Shown here: one piece after another, positions 28,327 through 37,912 of the stretch
Position numbering within the stretch: position 1 is the first letter of the stretch
Layout of the letters: the number at the start of each line of letters is the position of its first letter
Source: Tolypothrix campylonemoides VB511288
Lineage (GTDB): Bacteria; Cyanobacteriota; Cyanobacteriia; Cyanobacteriales; Nostocaceae
Assembly (NCBI GenBank): GCA_000828075.3
Contig: JXCB02000033.1
Span: 753,126-817,125 of the forward strand
Direction: 5' to 3'
DNA: 64,000 nucleotides
Made by a program: the position numbers and the translations under genes
The notes under the pieces: generated by a model
Database searches by the model: none
Told to the model about the DNA's origin: nothing
The model's input: the letters and a program-made list of their open reading frames with translations, nothing else

Positions 28327-28920
28327 CTAATCCAACTCTCGGCGACCTTCCAAGGCTCTTGCCAAAGTCACCTCATCAGCGTACTCCAAATCCCCACCCA
28401 CAGGTAACCCAAAAGCAATTCGTGTCACCTTGGTAAATGGCTTTAGTAGTTGACCGACATACAGTGTCGTTGTTTCACCTTCAACACTTGGACTAATTGC
28501 CATAATCACTTCTTCAGGCTTGTGCTGACTCACCCGCCGCACCAAAGCCTGAACTGTTAACTGTTCTGGACCAATACCATCTATCGGGGAAATTACTCCA
28601 CCTAAGACATGGTACTTGCCTTTAAACTCACGAGTCTTTTCCAAGGCAATCACATCGCGGGAATCCGCTACCACACATATAGTCGTGTTGTCGCGGTTTT
28701 GGTTGCGGCAGATTTCACAAACTGGTTCAGAAGATAGATGAAAGCAGACAGAACACAAACCTACCTGTTTTTTTGCCTCAATCAGGGCTTGCGCCAGAGC
28801 CTCTACTTCTGCTTCTGGTCGCTTTAAAATATGCAATGCTAGACGTTGGGCAGTTTTTGGACCAACTCCAGGTAAGCGTTGCAGTTGTTCAATTAACCGT
28901 GCTAAAGGGCGTGCGTAAAC
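28327..28920 (-). CDS. recR: Recombination mediator RecR (non-canonical start codon)
   Basis: RecR works with RecO/RecF to load RecA on gapped DNA. Features: N-terminal helix-hairpin-helix [13 protein letters not shown], four-cysteine zinc finger [16 protein letters not shown], Toprim domain ([14 protein letters not shown]) and a C-terminal [19 protein letters not shown]. The conserved N-terminus runs upstream to [15 protein letters not shown], but the first ATG in frame is only at 28836, inside the domain. The codon where a GTG is expected is GTT at 28918-28920; no ATG, GTG or TTG occurs between it and the upstream in-frame stop. A GGAG sits 11 nt before GTT and 8 nt before an ACG. A non-standard start, or a base error, must be assumed. 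Confidence 0.9.
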   Translation of the reverse strand, partial: VYARPLARLIEQLQRLPGVGPKTAQRLALHILKRPEAEVEALAQALIEAKKQVGLCSVCFHLSSEPVCEICRNQNRDNTTICVVADSRDVIALEKTREFKGKYHVLGGVISPIDGIGPEQLTVQALVRRVSQHKPEEVIMAISPSVEGETTTLYVGQLLKPFTKVTRIAFGLPVGGDLEYADEVTLARALEGRRELD

Positions 28921-29222
28921 CGTTGTCTTGTCTCCAGTATGTTCGTACCTTAACTATGATGCCATTCTTACAGGATTTTGGATTGATCCTTTAATGAGTT
29001 AAAGGTTAAGTGTGGAGGCTGCACAGTGCGATCGTCCTAATTCAAAACATCGGTATAAACCAGTGTGTTAGACCGCAGTGGGCGGCATAATTATATAATT
29101 AGCTCGCTAGGTTATCTGTTGAGACCGTGCTTTGAGGGTGTCGGTGGGGCCATTGCCGTTAGGTTAGTATCATCACTGGGTACTATCACATAATTAGTCA
29201 CTTGATGGGAATTTTGTAACAT

Positions 29223-31628
29223 ATGCAGCATGAGGCAATACTGAAGCTGAAACCACGCCCTCTCCGTTTGGTTTACTTAGTAAAAACGACAACAGACCTA
29301 ATTAATGCAGTGACCCTTTACACCCATTTATGGGGAGGTTTTTCAAACGCTATTTTTCCAGTGCCCAATAATACTAACCAATCCGCTCTTTTACAGCACG
29401 CTCTATACTCAATTAATCCTGACTACATTTTCTTGCCGGAAGAAGATTTACCAGTTGATCTAGTCGAGGTTTTAGATCAACTTCCAAGTTGTTATTTAAA
29501 GCTCTGCTCAGAGCGAGTTGAAGACATAGTCAGTATTAACGATGATCTCCTTGGTCTTCCAGTTGAAACGCTCAATAGTTTCAGCCTTCGATAATTTCCA
29601 CACATTGTCAGGGTCTTAAATTATGTATATCGCAATCCACTTTCTGATAGTAATATTCGTCTAATTTCAGATAGCTCTCTGTTTAACACCGAAATTTATC
29701 TACAGTTTGGTAGACCATCAAATCGATATCAAGGACATCTTACTAATCATCTAAATGCTCAGTTAATTTCAATTTCTTCTACTGAGACTTTGCTTAAAAT
29801 GTGCTTGCTAACAGATATAGGGCTTTTCAAAAGTCCTATATCTATGACGAAAGCTGAGATCACCTATATACAATCTTCATGGGGTTGGGAAGTCCGAGAT
29901 CACGAGAAAGTTTACAATTTGTTTCTTTACGAATCAGGTGATATTAATATTGCTGCTAGTTTTTGGAATTCTCGCCGTCTAGACCTAGGTTATAGTAATA
30001 AGATAATTTTGCCGAAAGACATTTTTTTTAACAATCTGGAAGAATGTATTTCGATTTTGTCGAGCTTTTTTCCTTCAATGCGTGAAGTAATAATTTATGT
30101 CACGTCATCACATGATAATGCAACAGAGCTAGCGAATAACGTCCATAATACCTTTAACAAACTTGAGCGCAATATTTTTGTGAGAGTCTTCTATCAGGGT
30201 TTTGGTTTTGACTTTCATTCAGGTAGCGTTTACTCTAGCAAGCCTATCATCACAACAAGAGAAATTTCTTTATTAGATAAATCTATCCGCTTTAGTCCTC
30301 TCATACCTTCTGGGCACGAAAATTCAAATTCTGTTTTTGGATATGATGCAGAAATTGAATTTGCCTCTGGTAAGTCATTTTCTGCACCTTTTATGCAAAC
30401 CTCTGCTGTACTCCTATCTAATCGGATAGAACAAGTTGAATATTCAGAGAATTCTACAAGTTCTCTATCAAGGGATTGGCAACAGCGAAAGACACAACCT
30501 ATTCGACCCGCTGAAAAGGGGGTTACTGGGCTAGCAGTTTCCAATGAGGAATGTCGTATATATTTTCCTGAAGGTGAGGAAATTATTGCTAGATGGCTAA
30601 AAAATGCTGGTTTCTTGTTCCAACTCAATGATCATACTCGCTACGCTCAAGGATTTATTAGGCGTTTTGGTGGTTTTGATAAAACAAGGCGTTTGATTAA
30701 TTCAGGTGGAACAAAAATATTCGTTGCTCTTAGTTCCAAGAGAGCTAAGGAATGTGGATTTAAACATTCACAAATAGTCGGATTTTTAACTGAAAATTTC
30801 AATCTGAGTAAGGGAGATGCAAGGAAGATAGTTAACCAGAATCTTCCAGAATTATTGCAAGCAGGGCTACTATACCGAGGACACCCACTCAAGTGCCCAA
30901 GCTGTGGGTTACAAGACTGGTACAAACTTGAAAAAGTCAACGAGTTTGTTGAATGTACAGGTTGTGCAGAAAATTTCCAGTTGCAAGATTTGTGCAGTTT
31001 AGAGTTTGCATATAAACCTAATGAACTAGCAGCCCGTTTTCTCAATAGTGATGGACAAGCTATACTTACTACAGCAGTTTTTCTTTCCTGGCTTGCTTCT
31101 TCTGGGCACATCCAATTAGGAAGAGATATCTTTCGTTTAGATCAAAAACAGAAGTTTACAGATATTGATCTATTTGTCCTTGTTAAAGATACTCTAATAC
31201 TCGTTGAATGTAAGTCTCGCCGTACAGTCGAGGACGCAAACGTAAATGAAATAATCGAGCACCTTGAACGAGCAATCGAAACAGCAAGCCTTGTTAGCGC
31301 CAAAGCAGTGGTTTTGGGTATTGCCACTGCGTCAGTTAGCTGTGACTTACATACTCTTGTTACTGCTGTTGCACAAACTGCTGCTGAAAGAGGTATTGGA
31401 GTACATCTGTTACTCAATGATAGGTTTTATTTAGGGGGTCAAGAAGAAAACGAACTAACAGAACCGTGGCGGCTGCATATTGATGCACTCCTAGTTGAGG
31501 AAGAGGTCTTGCCACATCATCCAAATGTATCTGTAGGAGAACCTATTAGAGAATATCTCTGGCAGGAGGGAGATAGACTTTTCAGTAGAGATTTACTGGA
31601 ATGCTGGAAGCAACAGCTTTTTTCCTAG
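29223..31628 (+). pseudogene. Zinc-ribbon PD-(D/E)XK nuclease gene interrupted by one in-frame TAA
   Basis: Frames 29223-29594 (123 residues) and 29790-31628 are in the same phase. Only the TAA at 29592-29594 separates them, and the 65 codons after it encode normal protein (starting FPHIVRVLNYVYRNPL). Read through, the product is 801 codons long. Visible parts: an N-terminal segment with LYTHLWGGFSNAIFP and INPDYIFLPEEDL; a central helical region resembling a winged helix; a zinc ribbon C558-X2-C561-X16-C578-X2-C581; and a PD-(D/E)XK nuclease core D649, E662, K664 (DIDLFV, LVECKSR). It looks like a stand-alone defence or restriction-type nuclease. It could be a recent nonsense pseudogene, two polypeptides, or a read-through gene. 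Lower GC than its neighbours suggests transfer. Confidence 0.75.
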
Positions 31629-31988
31629 CCGAGTAGGCAAAGCGGGCTAATAGTCGTTTTATCTAACATAGCCAAGCGATCGCCTATTCTTCTTGTGCAG
31701 CACTTTGATAGACATCGTAACGTGCGATGGCACGGAGTGCCCGCGCCCGGAGCGATCGCCTCACCGACACCTCAATCAACCTCGAACACTGACTTGTGGT
31801 GCGGCTTTTTCCTGCACGTCGTTAGCCGTTGTTGCCAGTTCAACCGCTTTTAAGTACCGAGCCTCAGCTTTGTCTGGTTGCTTTGTCTGTTGATAATCTC
31901 CGTAGATTATTGTAATAAATGCTGCTTAATTACTTTCGGTTATTAATGTTTATAAATATATGAGGACTGAAATCCACACTACGAACTT
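31629..31988. other. Intergenic region with a possible TPR-gene remnant
   Basis: On the minus strand 31776-31922 an open frame reads IYGDYQQTKQPDKAEARYLK, then AVELATTANDVQEKA, which resembles one tetratricopeptide repeat. It has no start or flanking repeats and ends at a stop, so it would be a decayed fragment. The remainder holds HIP1 sites only. Confidence 0.35.
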
Positions 31989-32564
31989 TTACCAAATTCG
32001 TTGCATATTGAGTACAAAACCAGGTAAAACATTTTCCCCGGAAAGAGTTTGAGGTAATTTTAAAATTTTTACCTCCTGTCCTGGATAATAAACTTCTACT
32101 TCCTGTTTTTTTCTGTTTATCAACCAACCCAAACGACACCCATTTTCTATATATTCTTGCATCTTATTCTGAGTTTTTTTTAAGCTGTCATTAGGTGAAA
32201 GTATCTCAATGACAAAATCAGGACACAGAGGAATAAATTTTTCTTTTTGTTCTTTAGTCAAAGCATCCCAACGAGATTTTTCCACCCAAGAAACATCTGG
32301 AGAACGGTCGGCACCATTTGGTAAAGTAAATCCAGTTGATGAATCAAAAACTTCGCCCAATTGATTTTGGTCGTTCCAGAACCATATTTGAGCGTTAATG
32401 GTAGAATTACTTTTTCCTGTTTCTCCTCCCGTAGGTGGCATTATAATCAATTCTCCTTGAGCATTGCGTTCTAATTTTAAATCGGGGTTTTCTTCACACA
32501 ATTGATAAAACTGCTCTCTTGTCAGTTGAATTACAGAATTGAGGTTTAATGTAAGTGCTGTCAT
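31989..32564 (-). CDS. Uma2-family (DUF820) PD-(D/E)XK endonuclease-like protein
   Basis: 191 residues with the usual order of the cyanobacterial Uma2 family: LTREQFYQLCEENPDLKLER at the start, GELIIMPPTGGETG, RSPDVSWVEKSRW with the catalytic aspartate, PDFVIEILSPNDSL with the acidic residue, and the lysine of KMQEYIENGCRLGWLI. The family is very numerous in filamentous cyanobacteria and resembles restriction nucleases; its role is unknown and some copies may be linked to transposons. It stands alone between the interrupted nuclease gene and psbA. Confidence 0.9.
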   Translation of the reverse strand: MTALTLNLNSVIQLTREQFYQLCEENPDLKLERNAQGELIIMPPTGGETGKSNSTINAQIWFWNDQNQLGEVFDSSTGFTLPNGADRSPDVSWVEKSRWDALTKEQKEKFIPLCPDFVIEILSPNDSLKKTQNKMQEYIENGCRLGWLINRKKQEVEVYYPGQEVKILKLPQTLSGENVLPGFVLNMQRIW

Positions 32565-32696
32565 ACAAGTGGCTCCCGTTTTTGTTCCTTGGCTGAGCTA
32601 CAAACCTATATCCATTTTGTTCCACTTTCCACATTAGCAATGAAGCCGAGTGTAACCAAAGTGTTTCGCAAGCAACTTACCAATGCTGTTCAAACC

Positions 32697-32730
32697 AAAA
32701 AGCGCCCCCCTTCTCGGGAGACGCTTTTTT
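32697..32730 (-). terminator. Terminator of psbA
   Basis: On the minus strand AGCGTCTCCCGAGAAGGGGGGCGCT folds into a stem-loop followed by TTTTTGG. It lies 20 bp past the psbA stop. Confidence 0.85.
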
Positions 32731-32749
32731 ATTTAGCTAAACTTAGTTA

Positions 32750-33832
32750 TTAGCCGTTGATAGCAGGAGCAGACAGAGCTACAGGAGCAACTTCACCGGA
32801 AGCCAAGTCTAGAGGGAAGTTGTGAGCGTTACGCTCGTGCATTACTTCCATACCCAGGTTAGCGCGGTTGAGGATGTCAGCCCAGGTTCCAATTACACGA
32901 CCTTGAGAGTCAATGACGCTGGAGTTGAAGTTGAAACCGTTGAGGTTGAACGCCATGGTGCTTACGCCCAGTGCGGTGAACCAGATTCCAATCACAGGCC
33001 ATGCAGCCAGGAAGAAGTGCAAGCTGCGGCTGTTGTTGAATGAAGCGTATTGGAAGATCAAGCGACCGAAGTAGCCGTGGGCTGCAACGATGTTGTAAGT
33101 TTCTTCTTCTTGACCGAACTTGTAACCGTAGTTCTGAGATTCGGTTTCGGTTGTTTCACGAACCAAGGAAGAAGTTACCAAAGAACCGTGCATTGCACTG
33201 AACAAGCTACCACCGAATACACCTGCTACACCGAGTTGGTGGAAGGGGTGCATTAGGATGTTGTGCTCAGCCTGGAACACCAACATGAAGTTGAATGTAC
33301 CAGAGATACCCAGAGGCATACCATCAGAGAAGGAACCTTGACCGATGGGGTAAATCAAGAATACTGCGGTTGCTGCTGCTACGGGAGCAGAGAATGCTAC
33401 GCAGATCCAAGGACGCATACCCAAGCGGTAGGACAATTCCCACTCACGACCTAAGTAGCAGAATACGCCAATCAGGAAGTGGAATACTACCAACTGGTAT
33501 GGACCACCGTTGTACAACCACTCATCGAGGGAAGCTGCTTCCCAGATGGGGTAGAAGTGCAAACCAATAGCGTTGGAGGAAGGAACAACTGCACCAGAGA
33601 TGATGTTGTTGCCGTATACTAAGGAACCTGCAACTGGCTCACGGATACCATCGATGTCAACGGGAGGAGCAGCGATGAATGCAATGATGAAGCAGGTGGT
33701 TGCTGCAAGCAGGGTGGGGATCATGAGGACGCCGAACCAACCGATGTATAAGCGGTTTTCGGTGCTGGTGATCCACTCGCAGAACCGACCCCATACGTTG
33801 GCGCTTTCGCGACGTTGTAAGGTTGTGGTCAT
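32750..33832 (-). CDS. psbA: Photosystem II reaction-centre protein D1, Glu130 form
   Basis: D1 binds the special-pair chlorophylls, pheophytin, QB and the manganese cluster in the thylakoid membrane. At 360 residues it is full length with five membrane helices. Ligands are present: [23 protein letters not shown], and the C-terminal [14 protein letters not shown], after which CtpA would cut (A344), leaving a 16-residue extension. Position 130 by direct count is glutamate ([11 protein letters not shown]); glutamate here marks the high-light form, glutamine the low-light form. It has its own promoter-like sequence and terminator, as expected for a monocistronic psbA. Confidence 0.99.
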   Translation of the reverse strand: MTTTLQRRESANVWGRFCEWITSTENRLYIGWFGVLMIPTLLAATTCFIIAFIAAPPVDIDGIREPVAGSLVYGNNIISGAVVPSSNAIGLHFYPIWEAASLDEWLYNGGPYQLVVFHFLIGVFCYLGREWELSYRLGMRPWICVAFSAPVAAATAVFLIYPIGQGSFSDGMPLGISGTFNFMLVFQAEHNILMHPFHQLGVAGVFGGSLFSAMHGSLVTSSLVRETTETESQNYGYKFGQEEETYNIVAAHGYFGRLIFQYASFNNSRSLHFFLAAWPVIGIWFTALGVSTMAFNLNGFNFNSSVIDSQGRVIGTWADILNRANLGMEVMHERNAHNFPLDLASGEVAPVALSAPAING

Positions 33833-33893
33833 TTGCTTTATAAGTGCTTAGTTTTTTATGATTTGTGTAGGTGTTCTTGCCTACCTGTTTATT

Positions 33894-33922
33894 ACATTAA
33901 AGGTATTATTGAGTTTTGTAAA
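33894..33922 (-). promoter_or_regulatory. Likely psbA promoter
   Basis: On the minus strand TTTACA (33922-33917) and TAATGT (33899-33894) are spaced by 17 bp, about 60 bp before the psbA start codon. Confidence 0.5.
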
Positions 33923-34061
33923 GATAGTTTAATTAAGCATTTATTATTTAAGTGATTTGTTTTACTTATCAATAGCACAGGTTGTGTGTACAACATGAAG
34001 ATAGGGTGCGTTACGCTGACGCCCACGCAACCCTACGTGCCTTATGCTGCTTATTTCTCGA

Positions 34062-34418
<357 letters not shown>

Positions 34419-34478
34419 TTACCTGTTCATCTGCTAGAGATTCTATAGGTTTAGTGTTCTTGATGAAATATTTAGCAC

Positions 34479-36011
34479 ATGCTTGCCAGAGTTTGGAGTG
34501 CGTCAATTGTCGGCATCGACGCTGTAAAAGTGGGCGTTGAAGTAGATGTGTCGGGAGGTTTGCCGGGAATTGTCGTCTTGGGACTTCCGGATGCAGCAGT
34601 TCAGGAAGCACGGGAAAGAGTTAAGGCAACCTTAAAAAATGCTGGTTTTGCCTTTCCTATGCGAAAAATTGTCATAAATTTGACACCTGCGGATTTACGC
34701 AAGGAAGGTCCATGTTTTGATTTACCCATTAGCGTAGGAATTTTGGCGGCTTCTGAACAAGTCAGCGCCCATTTGTTGGGAGATTATCTTTTCTTGGGTG
34801 AAGTGTCTCTTGATGGGAGTCTTCGCTCAGTTGCAGGTGTCCTACCGATCGCTGCTACTGCTGAAAAGATGGGAATTGTCGGTTTAGTTGTTCCTAGTGA
34901 TAATGCACAAGAAGCTGCTGTGGTAGAAGGCTTGGCAGTTTATGGTTTCAAAAATTTGTCTGATGTGGCTGATTTTTTGAATCATCCAGAACGTTACAAG
35001 CCTGTGCAGTTGGATAATACTGTAGAGACGCGTCATGATGGGTTTGTACAAACAGCAGATTTGCAGGATGTGAAAGGACAGGCTCATGCTCGTCGTGCCT
35101 TAGAAATTGCAGCGGCTGGTGGACATAACTTAATATTTGTAGGACCACCTGGAAGTGGTAAAACTATGCTGGCACGACGTTTGCCTGGTATTTTACCTGC
35201 GTTGTCATTCTCAGAAGCTTTGGAAGTCACTCGTATCCACTCGGTAGCTGGCTTATTAAAGAATAGAGGATCATTTGTGCGCCATCGCCCTTTCCGCAGT
35301 CCCCACCACTCAGCATCTGGTCCTTCTCTTGTCGGCGGCGGTAGCTTTCCGCGTCCTGGTGAAATTTCTTTATCACATAAAGGTATACTTTTCCTAGATG
35401 AGTTAACAGAATTTAAAAGAGATGTTTTAGAATTTCTGCGTCAGCCTTTGGAAGATGGCTACGTGACAATCTCCCGAACGAAACAATCTGTCATGTTTCC
35501 TGCTCAATTTACTTTGGTTGCAAGTACCAATCCTTGTGCTTGCGGGTATTACGGAGACACAATTCAACAATGTACTTGTTCGCCAAGGCAGAGAGAGCAA
35601 TACTGGGCAAAGCTTTCGGGACCCTTGATGGATAGGATTGATTTGCAAGTTGCAGTGAATCGCCTCAAACCAGAGGAGATGACTCAACAACCTACAGGAG
35701 AATCATCAGCAACTGTCAGGGAACGGGTGCAACAAGCACGAGACTACGCATCGAGTAGATTTAAAAATGCAGCAAATCTATCTTGCAATGCCCAAATGCA
35801 GAGTCGTCATCTTCAGAAATGGTGCAAGCTAGATGATAGCAGTCGCAACTTATTAGAAGGGGCAATTAGAAAATTGGGTTTGTCGGCAAGGGCAAGCGAT
35901 CGCATTCTTAAGGTGGCACGAACTATTGCAGATTTGGCGGGAGATGATGACCTGAAAACCAACCACGTTGCTGAAGCCATTCAGTACCGGACAATCGATA
36001 GAATGCAGTAA
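34479..36011 (+). CDS. comM: YifB/ComM family Mg-chelatase-like AAA+ ATPase
   Basis: 510 residues. The N-terminal domain (MLARVWSASIVGIDA, VEVDVSGGLPGIVVLGLP) is the ChlI-like lon-protease fold of YifB proteins. The AAA+ core has Walker A GPPGSGKTM, Walker B GILFLDELTEF and the FTLVASTNPCACG segment; the C-terminus is the Mg_chelatase_C domain ending EAIQYRTIDRMQ. ComM in naturally competent bacteria is a helicase promoting branch migration during transformation. No ribosome-binding site is visible, but the start matches the family. The last 98 bp have a diverged copy at 40377-40474. Confidence 0.92.
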   Translation: MLARVWSASIVGIDAVKVGVEVDVSGGLPGIVVLGLPDAAVQEARERVKATLKNAGFAFPMRKIVINLTPADLRKEGPCFDLPISVGILAASEQVSAHLLGDYLFLGEVSLDGSLRSVAGVLPIAATAEKMGIVGLVVPSDNAQEAAVVEGLAVYGFKNLSDVADFLNHPERYKPVQLDNTVETRHDGFVQTADLQDVKGQAHARRALEIAAAGGHNLIFVGPPGSGKTMLARRLPGILPALSFSEALEVTRIHSVAGLLKNRGSFVRHRPFRSPHHSASGPSLVGGGSFPRPGEISLSHKGILFLDELTEFKRDVLEFLRQPLEDGYVTISRTKQSVMFPAQFTLVASTNPCACGYYGDTIQQCTCSPRQREQYWAKLSGPLMDRIDLQVAVNRLKPEEMTQQPTGESSATVRERVQQARDYASSRFKNAANLSCNAQMQSRHLQKWCKLDDSSRNLLEGAIRKLGLSARASDRILKVARTIADLAGDDDLKTNHVAEAIQYRTIDRMQ

Positions 36012-36022
36012 TTCTATGTAAC

Positions 36023-36817
36023 TCAGATGCCTAGAAAGGTCTTGCGTAAACCTAAAAGAAGCATTGGCAAAGGCATCTTATCATCCTGAATTGCTGTCTT
36101 AAAGCTAGGACGGGCTTTAAGTTGGTTAAGATATGAACCGAGCGCAGGACGTGTACTATTCTCCCACAAACGACCGAAGCCCAACTCGTCCAATCGATTC
36201 AACACGGCTGTCCATACTGTGTCTGCCAAGGAATAGGTCGCTCCACAAAGCCAATTCGTTTGGCTTAATTGAGCCTCCAATTGATCCAACAGAGGTTCAA
36301 TTTTTGTATTGATGCCTTCAATCTCCTTTGCATTTCTAATTGTGGAATTCAATTGCCTTATATCCTTCAACTTAGCCGCATATTGCTCTTTTAGTTCAGA
36401 GTTTGTTTGTATCAGTTGAGCAAGCATCCTTTCCTTGATTTGAACTGATCGGCGTAATACAACTCCTTCAATTCCTCGAAAGTTACCGTACATCACTTCT
36501 AACATAGGAAATTTATCCTGCAAATCAATCCAGCAAAGCATCCTCTCTAATAACGCAGGTTCATCAGGAATTAACCTAGGGTGTGGAAATTGTTCATCCA
36601 AGTATCGGACGATTACGGCTGAATCAGTAATGACTTTACCATCATGGATTAACGTAGGTACAACGCCTTTGGAATTCAGACGAATATAACTTGGCTGTAA
36701 ATTCTCAAATGTCAGTAAATTAATCGAGTGATGTTTCCATTCAAGATTCTTCTCAGCCAAAACCAGCTTTACTTTTTGAGAGCAGAGTGAACCTGAAGCG
36801 TAATAGAGTTCAAGCAT
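36023..36817 (-). CDS. Glutathione S-transferase family protein
   Basis: A 264-residue cytoplasmic GST. The N-terminal thioredoxin-like domain has MLELYYASGSLCSQKVKLVL with the catalytic-region serines, the cis-proline GVVPTLIHDGKVITDSAVIV and the SNAIL/TRAP-like DSA motif. An all-helical C-terminal domain contains ATYSLADTVWTAVLNRL. Start at 36817 chosen because AGGAG is 10 nt upstream and the family begins there; the ATG at 36868 only adds a non-conserved leader. Its start lies next to the end of the frameshifted transporter on the same strand, so a detoxification unit with the transporter and TetR is possible. Confidence 0.9.
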   Translation of the reverse strand: MLELYYASGSLCSQKVKLVLAEKNLEWKHHSINLLTFENLQPSYIRLNSKGVVPTLIHDGKVITDSAVIVRYLDEQFPHPRLIPDEPALLERMLCWIDLQDKFPMLEVMYGNFRGIEGVVLRRSVQIKERMLAQLIQTNSELKEQYAAKLKDIRQLNSTIRNAKEIEGINTKIEPLLDQLEAQLSQTNWLCGATYSLADTVWTAVLNRLDELGFGRLWENSTRPALGSYLNQLKARPSFKTAIQDDKMPLPMLLLGLRKTFLGI

Positions 36818-36833
36818 TCTAGCATTTCTCCTA

Positions 36834-37197
36834 TTAGGCGCGTGAGATGATAACAATGCCTGCGACAATCAGGCTCGATGCAAATAAATGGTTAATCGTG
36901 AGACGTTCGCGCTCATAAGCCACAAGCCAGAATTGCAGTAGTTGCAATCCGAATTCCTGAAACAACTGGGACAGCAACCGATACAGGTAGCTGCTGTAAG
37001 GCTTGGGTAAAGAGGATAAGGTCAAAAATGTAGCAGGCGATCGCTCCGATAAACCATAGCGAGGTCACAATGGCAATCAGACTGGAATTCGATACGGCTA
37101 GACTTGCCTGTTTGAGCAGTAAATTGCCAGCACAAGTTCCAATAGCAGACAGCCCTAACAGCGCCCAAGCATACCAAACAGAATGAGTCATACCCAT
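36834..37197 (-). pseudogene. SMR/EamA-type small multidrug transporter gene with a +1 frameshift
   Basis: Two overlapping frames (36913-37197 and 36834-37025) together make one protein of about 120 residues with four membrane helices. The first part ends VVSGIRIATTAIL then stops; the second continues ERERLTINHLFASS and ends AGIVIISRA. Removing one T of the TT at about 36924-36925 joins them as ILAVAYERERL. This is a single-base insertion in an otherwise intact gene, so it is either a recent pseudogene, a sequencing error or, less likely, a programmed shift. It is divergent from a TetR regulator, as is usual for efflux genes. Confidence 0.75.
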
Positions 37198-37238
37198 TTT
37201 CCTTCACGGCATAAGCTAAAGGTACTTACAGCATTAAC

Positions 37239-37279
37239 ATCACAACAGTTGTCATATAAAACATAACAACTGTTATGAT
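37239..37279. promoter_or_regulatory. Two operator-like sites for the TetR regulator
   Basis: ATGACAACTGTTGTGAT (minus strand, 37255-37239) and ATAACAACTGTTATGAT (plus strand, 37263-37279) agree at 15 of 17 positions and are each near-palindromes. They lie in the divergent region between the transporter and tetR starts. Confidence 0.6.
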
Positions 37280-37327
37280 ATAATGTCAATAGAGTTGTTG
37301 TATTTTGCTGAAACCCTCGTAAGAGTA

Positions 37328-37912
37328 ATGAATTACAGTGATCGTCGTGTTGAAGTGACTGAGGCTGCATGGCGCGTGATTGTCCGTGAAGGACTTGATC
37401 GTACTAGTATGCGAGCGATCGCTCAAGAACTTGGCTCCTCTACGGGAGTTGTCACCCACTATTTTCGAGACAAGGACGAACTCATGCTGTTCGCACTGGA
37501 ACGAGTGTTTGAAAAGTTGTTTAAGGATATGGAAGCTTCTGCACAAGGGCGACAGGGGCTTGAGCGACTAGAGCAGATAATTCTTGCAGCACTGCCGACT
37601 TCAGCCGAAGGTGTACCTGGCTGGCAAGTTTGGATTGCTTTTTTGGGATACGCTATTGGGCGTGAGAATTTAGTTCAGGAACATCGAAAACGCTATGACT
37701 CCTTGTACCAAATGATTTGTCAAGAGTTAGCTGATTTGCAAGCAGCAAAGCTGATTCGAGACGATCTTGATTTGACGCTAGAAGCCAATGCACTCATTGC
37801 ACTCGTTGATGGTATCGGAACAGGAGTGGTGATTAACCCCAAACAATTTTTGAAAGAGCAACAACAATACCTCGTGCGGCGATATCTTAATACCTTACTT
37901 GCAACATTTTGA
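37328..37912 (+). CDS. TetR/AcrR family transcriptional regulator
   Basis: A 194-residue regulator. The N-terminal helix-turn-helix is clear: AAWRVIVREGLDRTSMRAIA, then QELGSSTGVVTHYFRDKDEL. The C-terminal ligand domain is unspecific, as is usual. Start chosen at the ATG 37328 (MNYSDRRVEV), since the extra 15 residues from 37283 would overlap the likely operator region. It is divergent from the broken SMR-type transporter and the GST, and two near-identical palindromic sites lie between them. It probably represses itself and the transporter until a toxic compound binds. Confidence 0.9.
   Translation: MNYSDRRVEVTEAAWRVIVREGLDRTSMRAIAQELGSSTGVVTHYFRDKDELMLFALERVFEKLFKDMEASAQGRQGLERLEQIILAALPTSAEGVPGWQVWIAFLGYAIGRENLVQEHRKRYDSLYQMICQELADLQAAKLIRDDLDLTLEANALIALVDGIGTGVVINPKQFLKEQQQYLVRRYLNTLLATF

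Noticed and set aside
29223-29594. Treating the 123-residue frame as an independent gene
   Set aside because: It is in phase with the downstream nuclease frame and the 65 codons after the stop are protein-like, so one interrupted gene is more likely.
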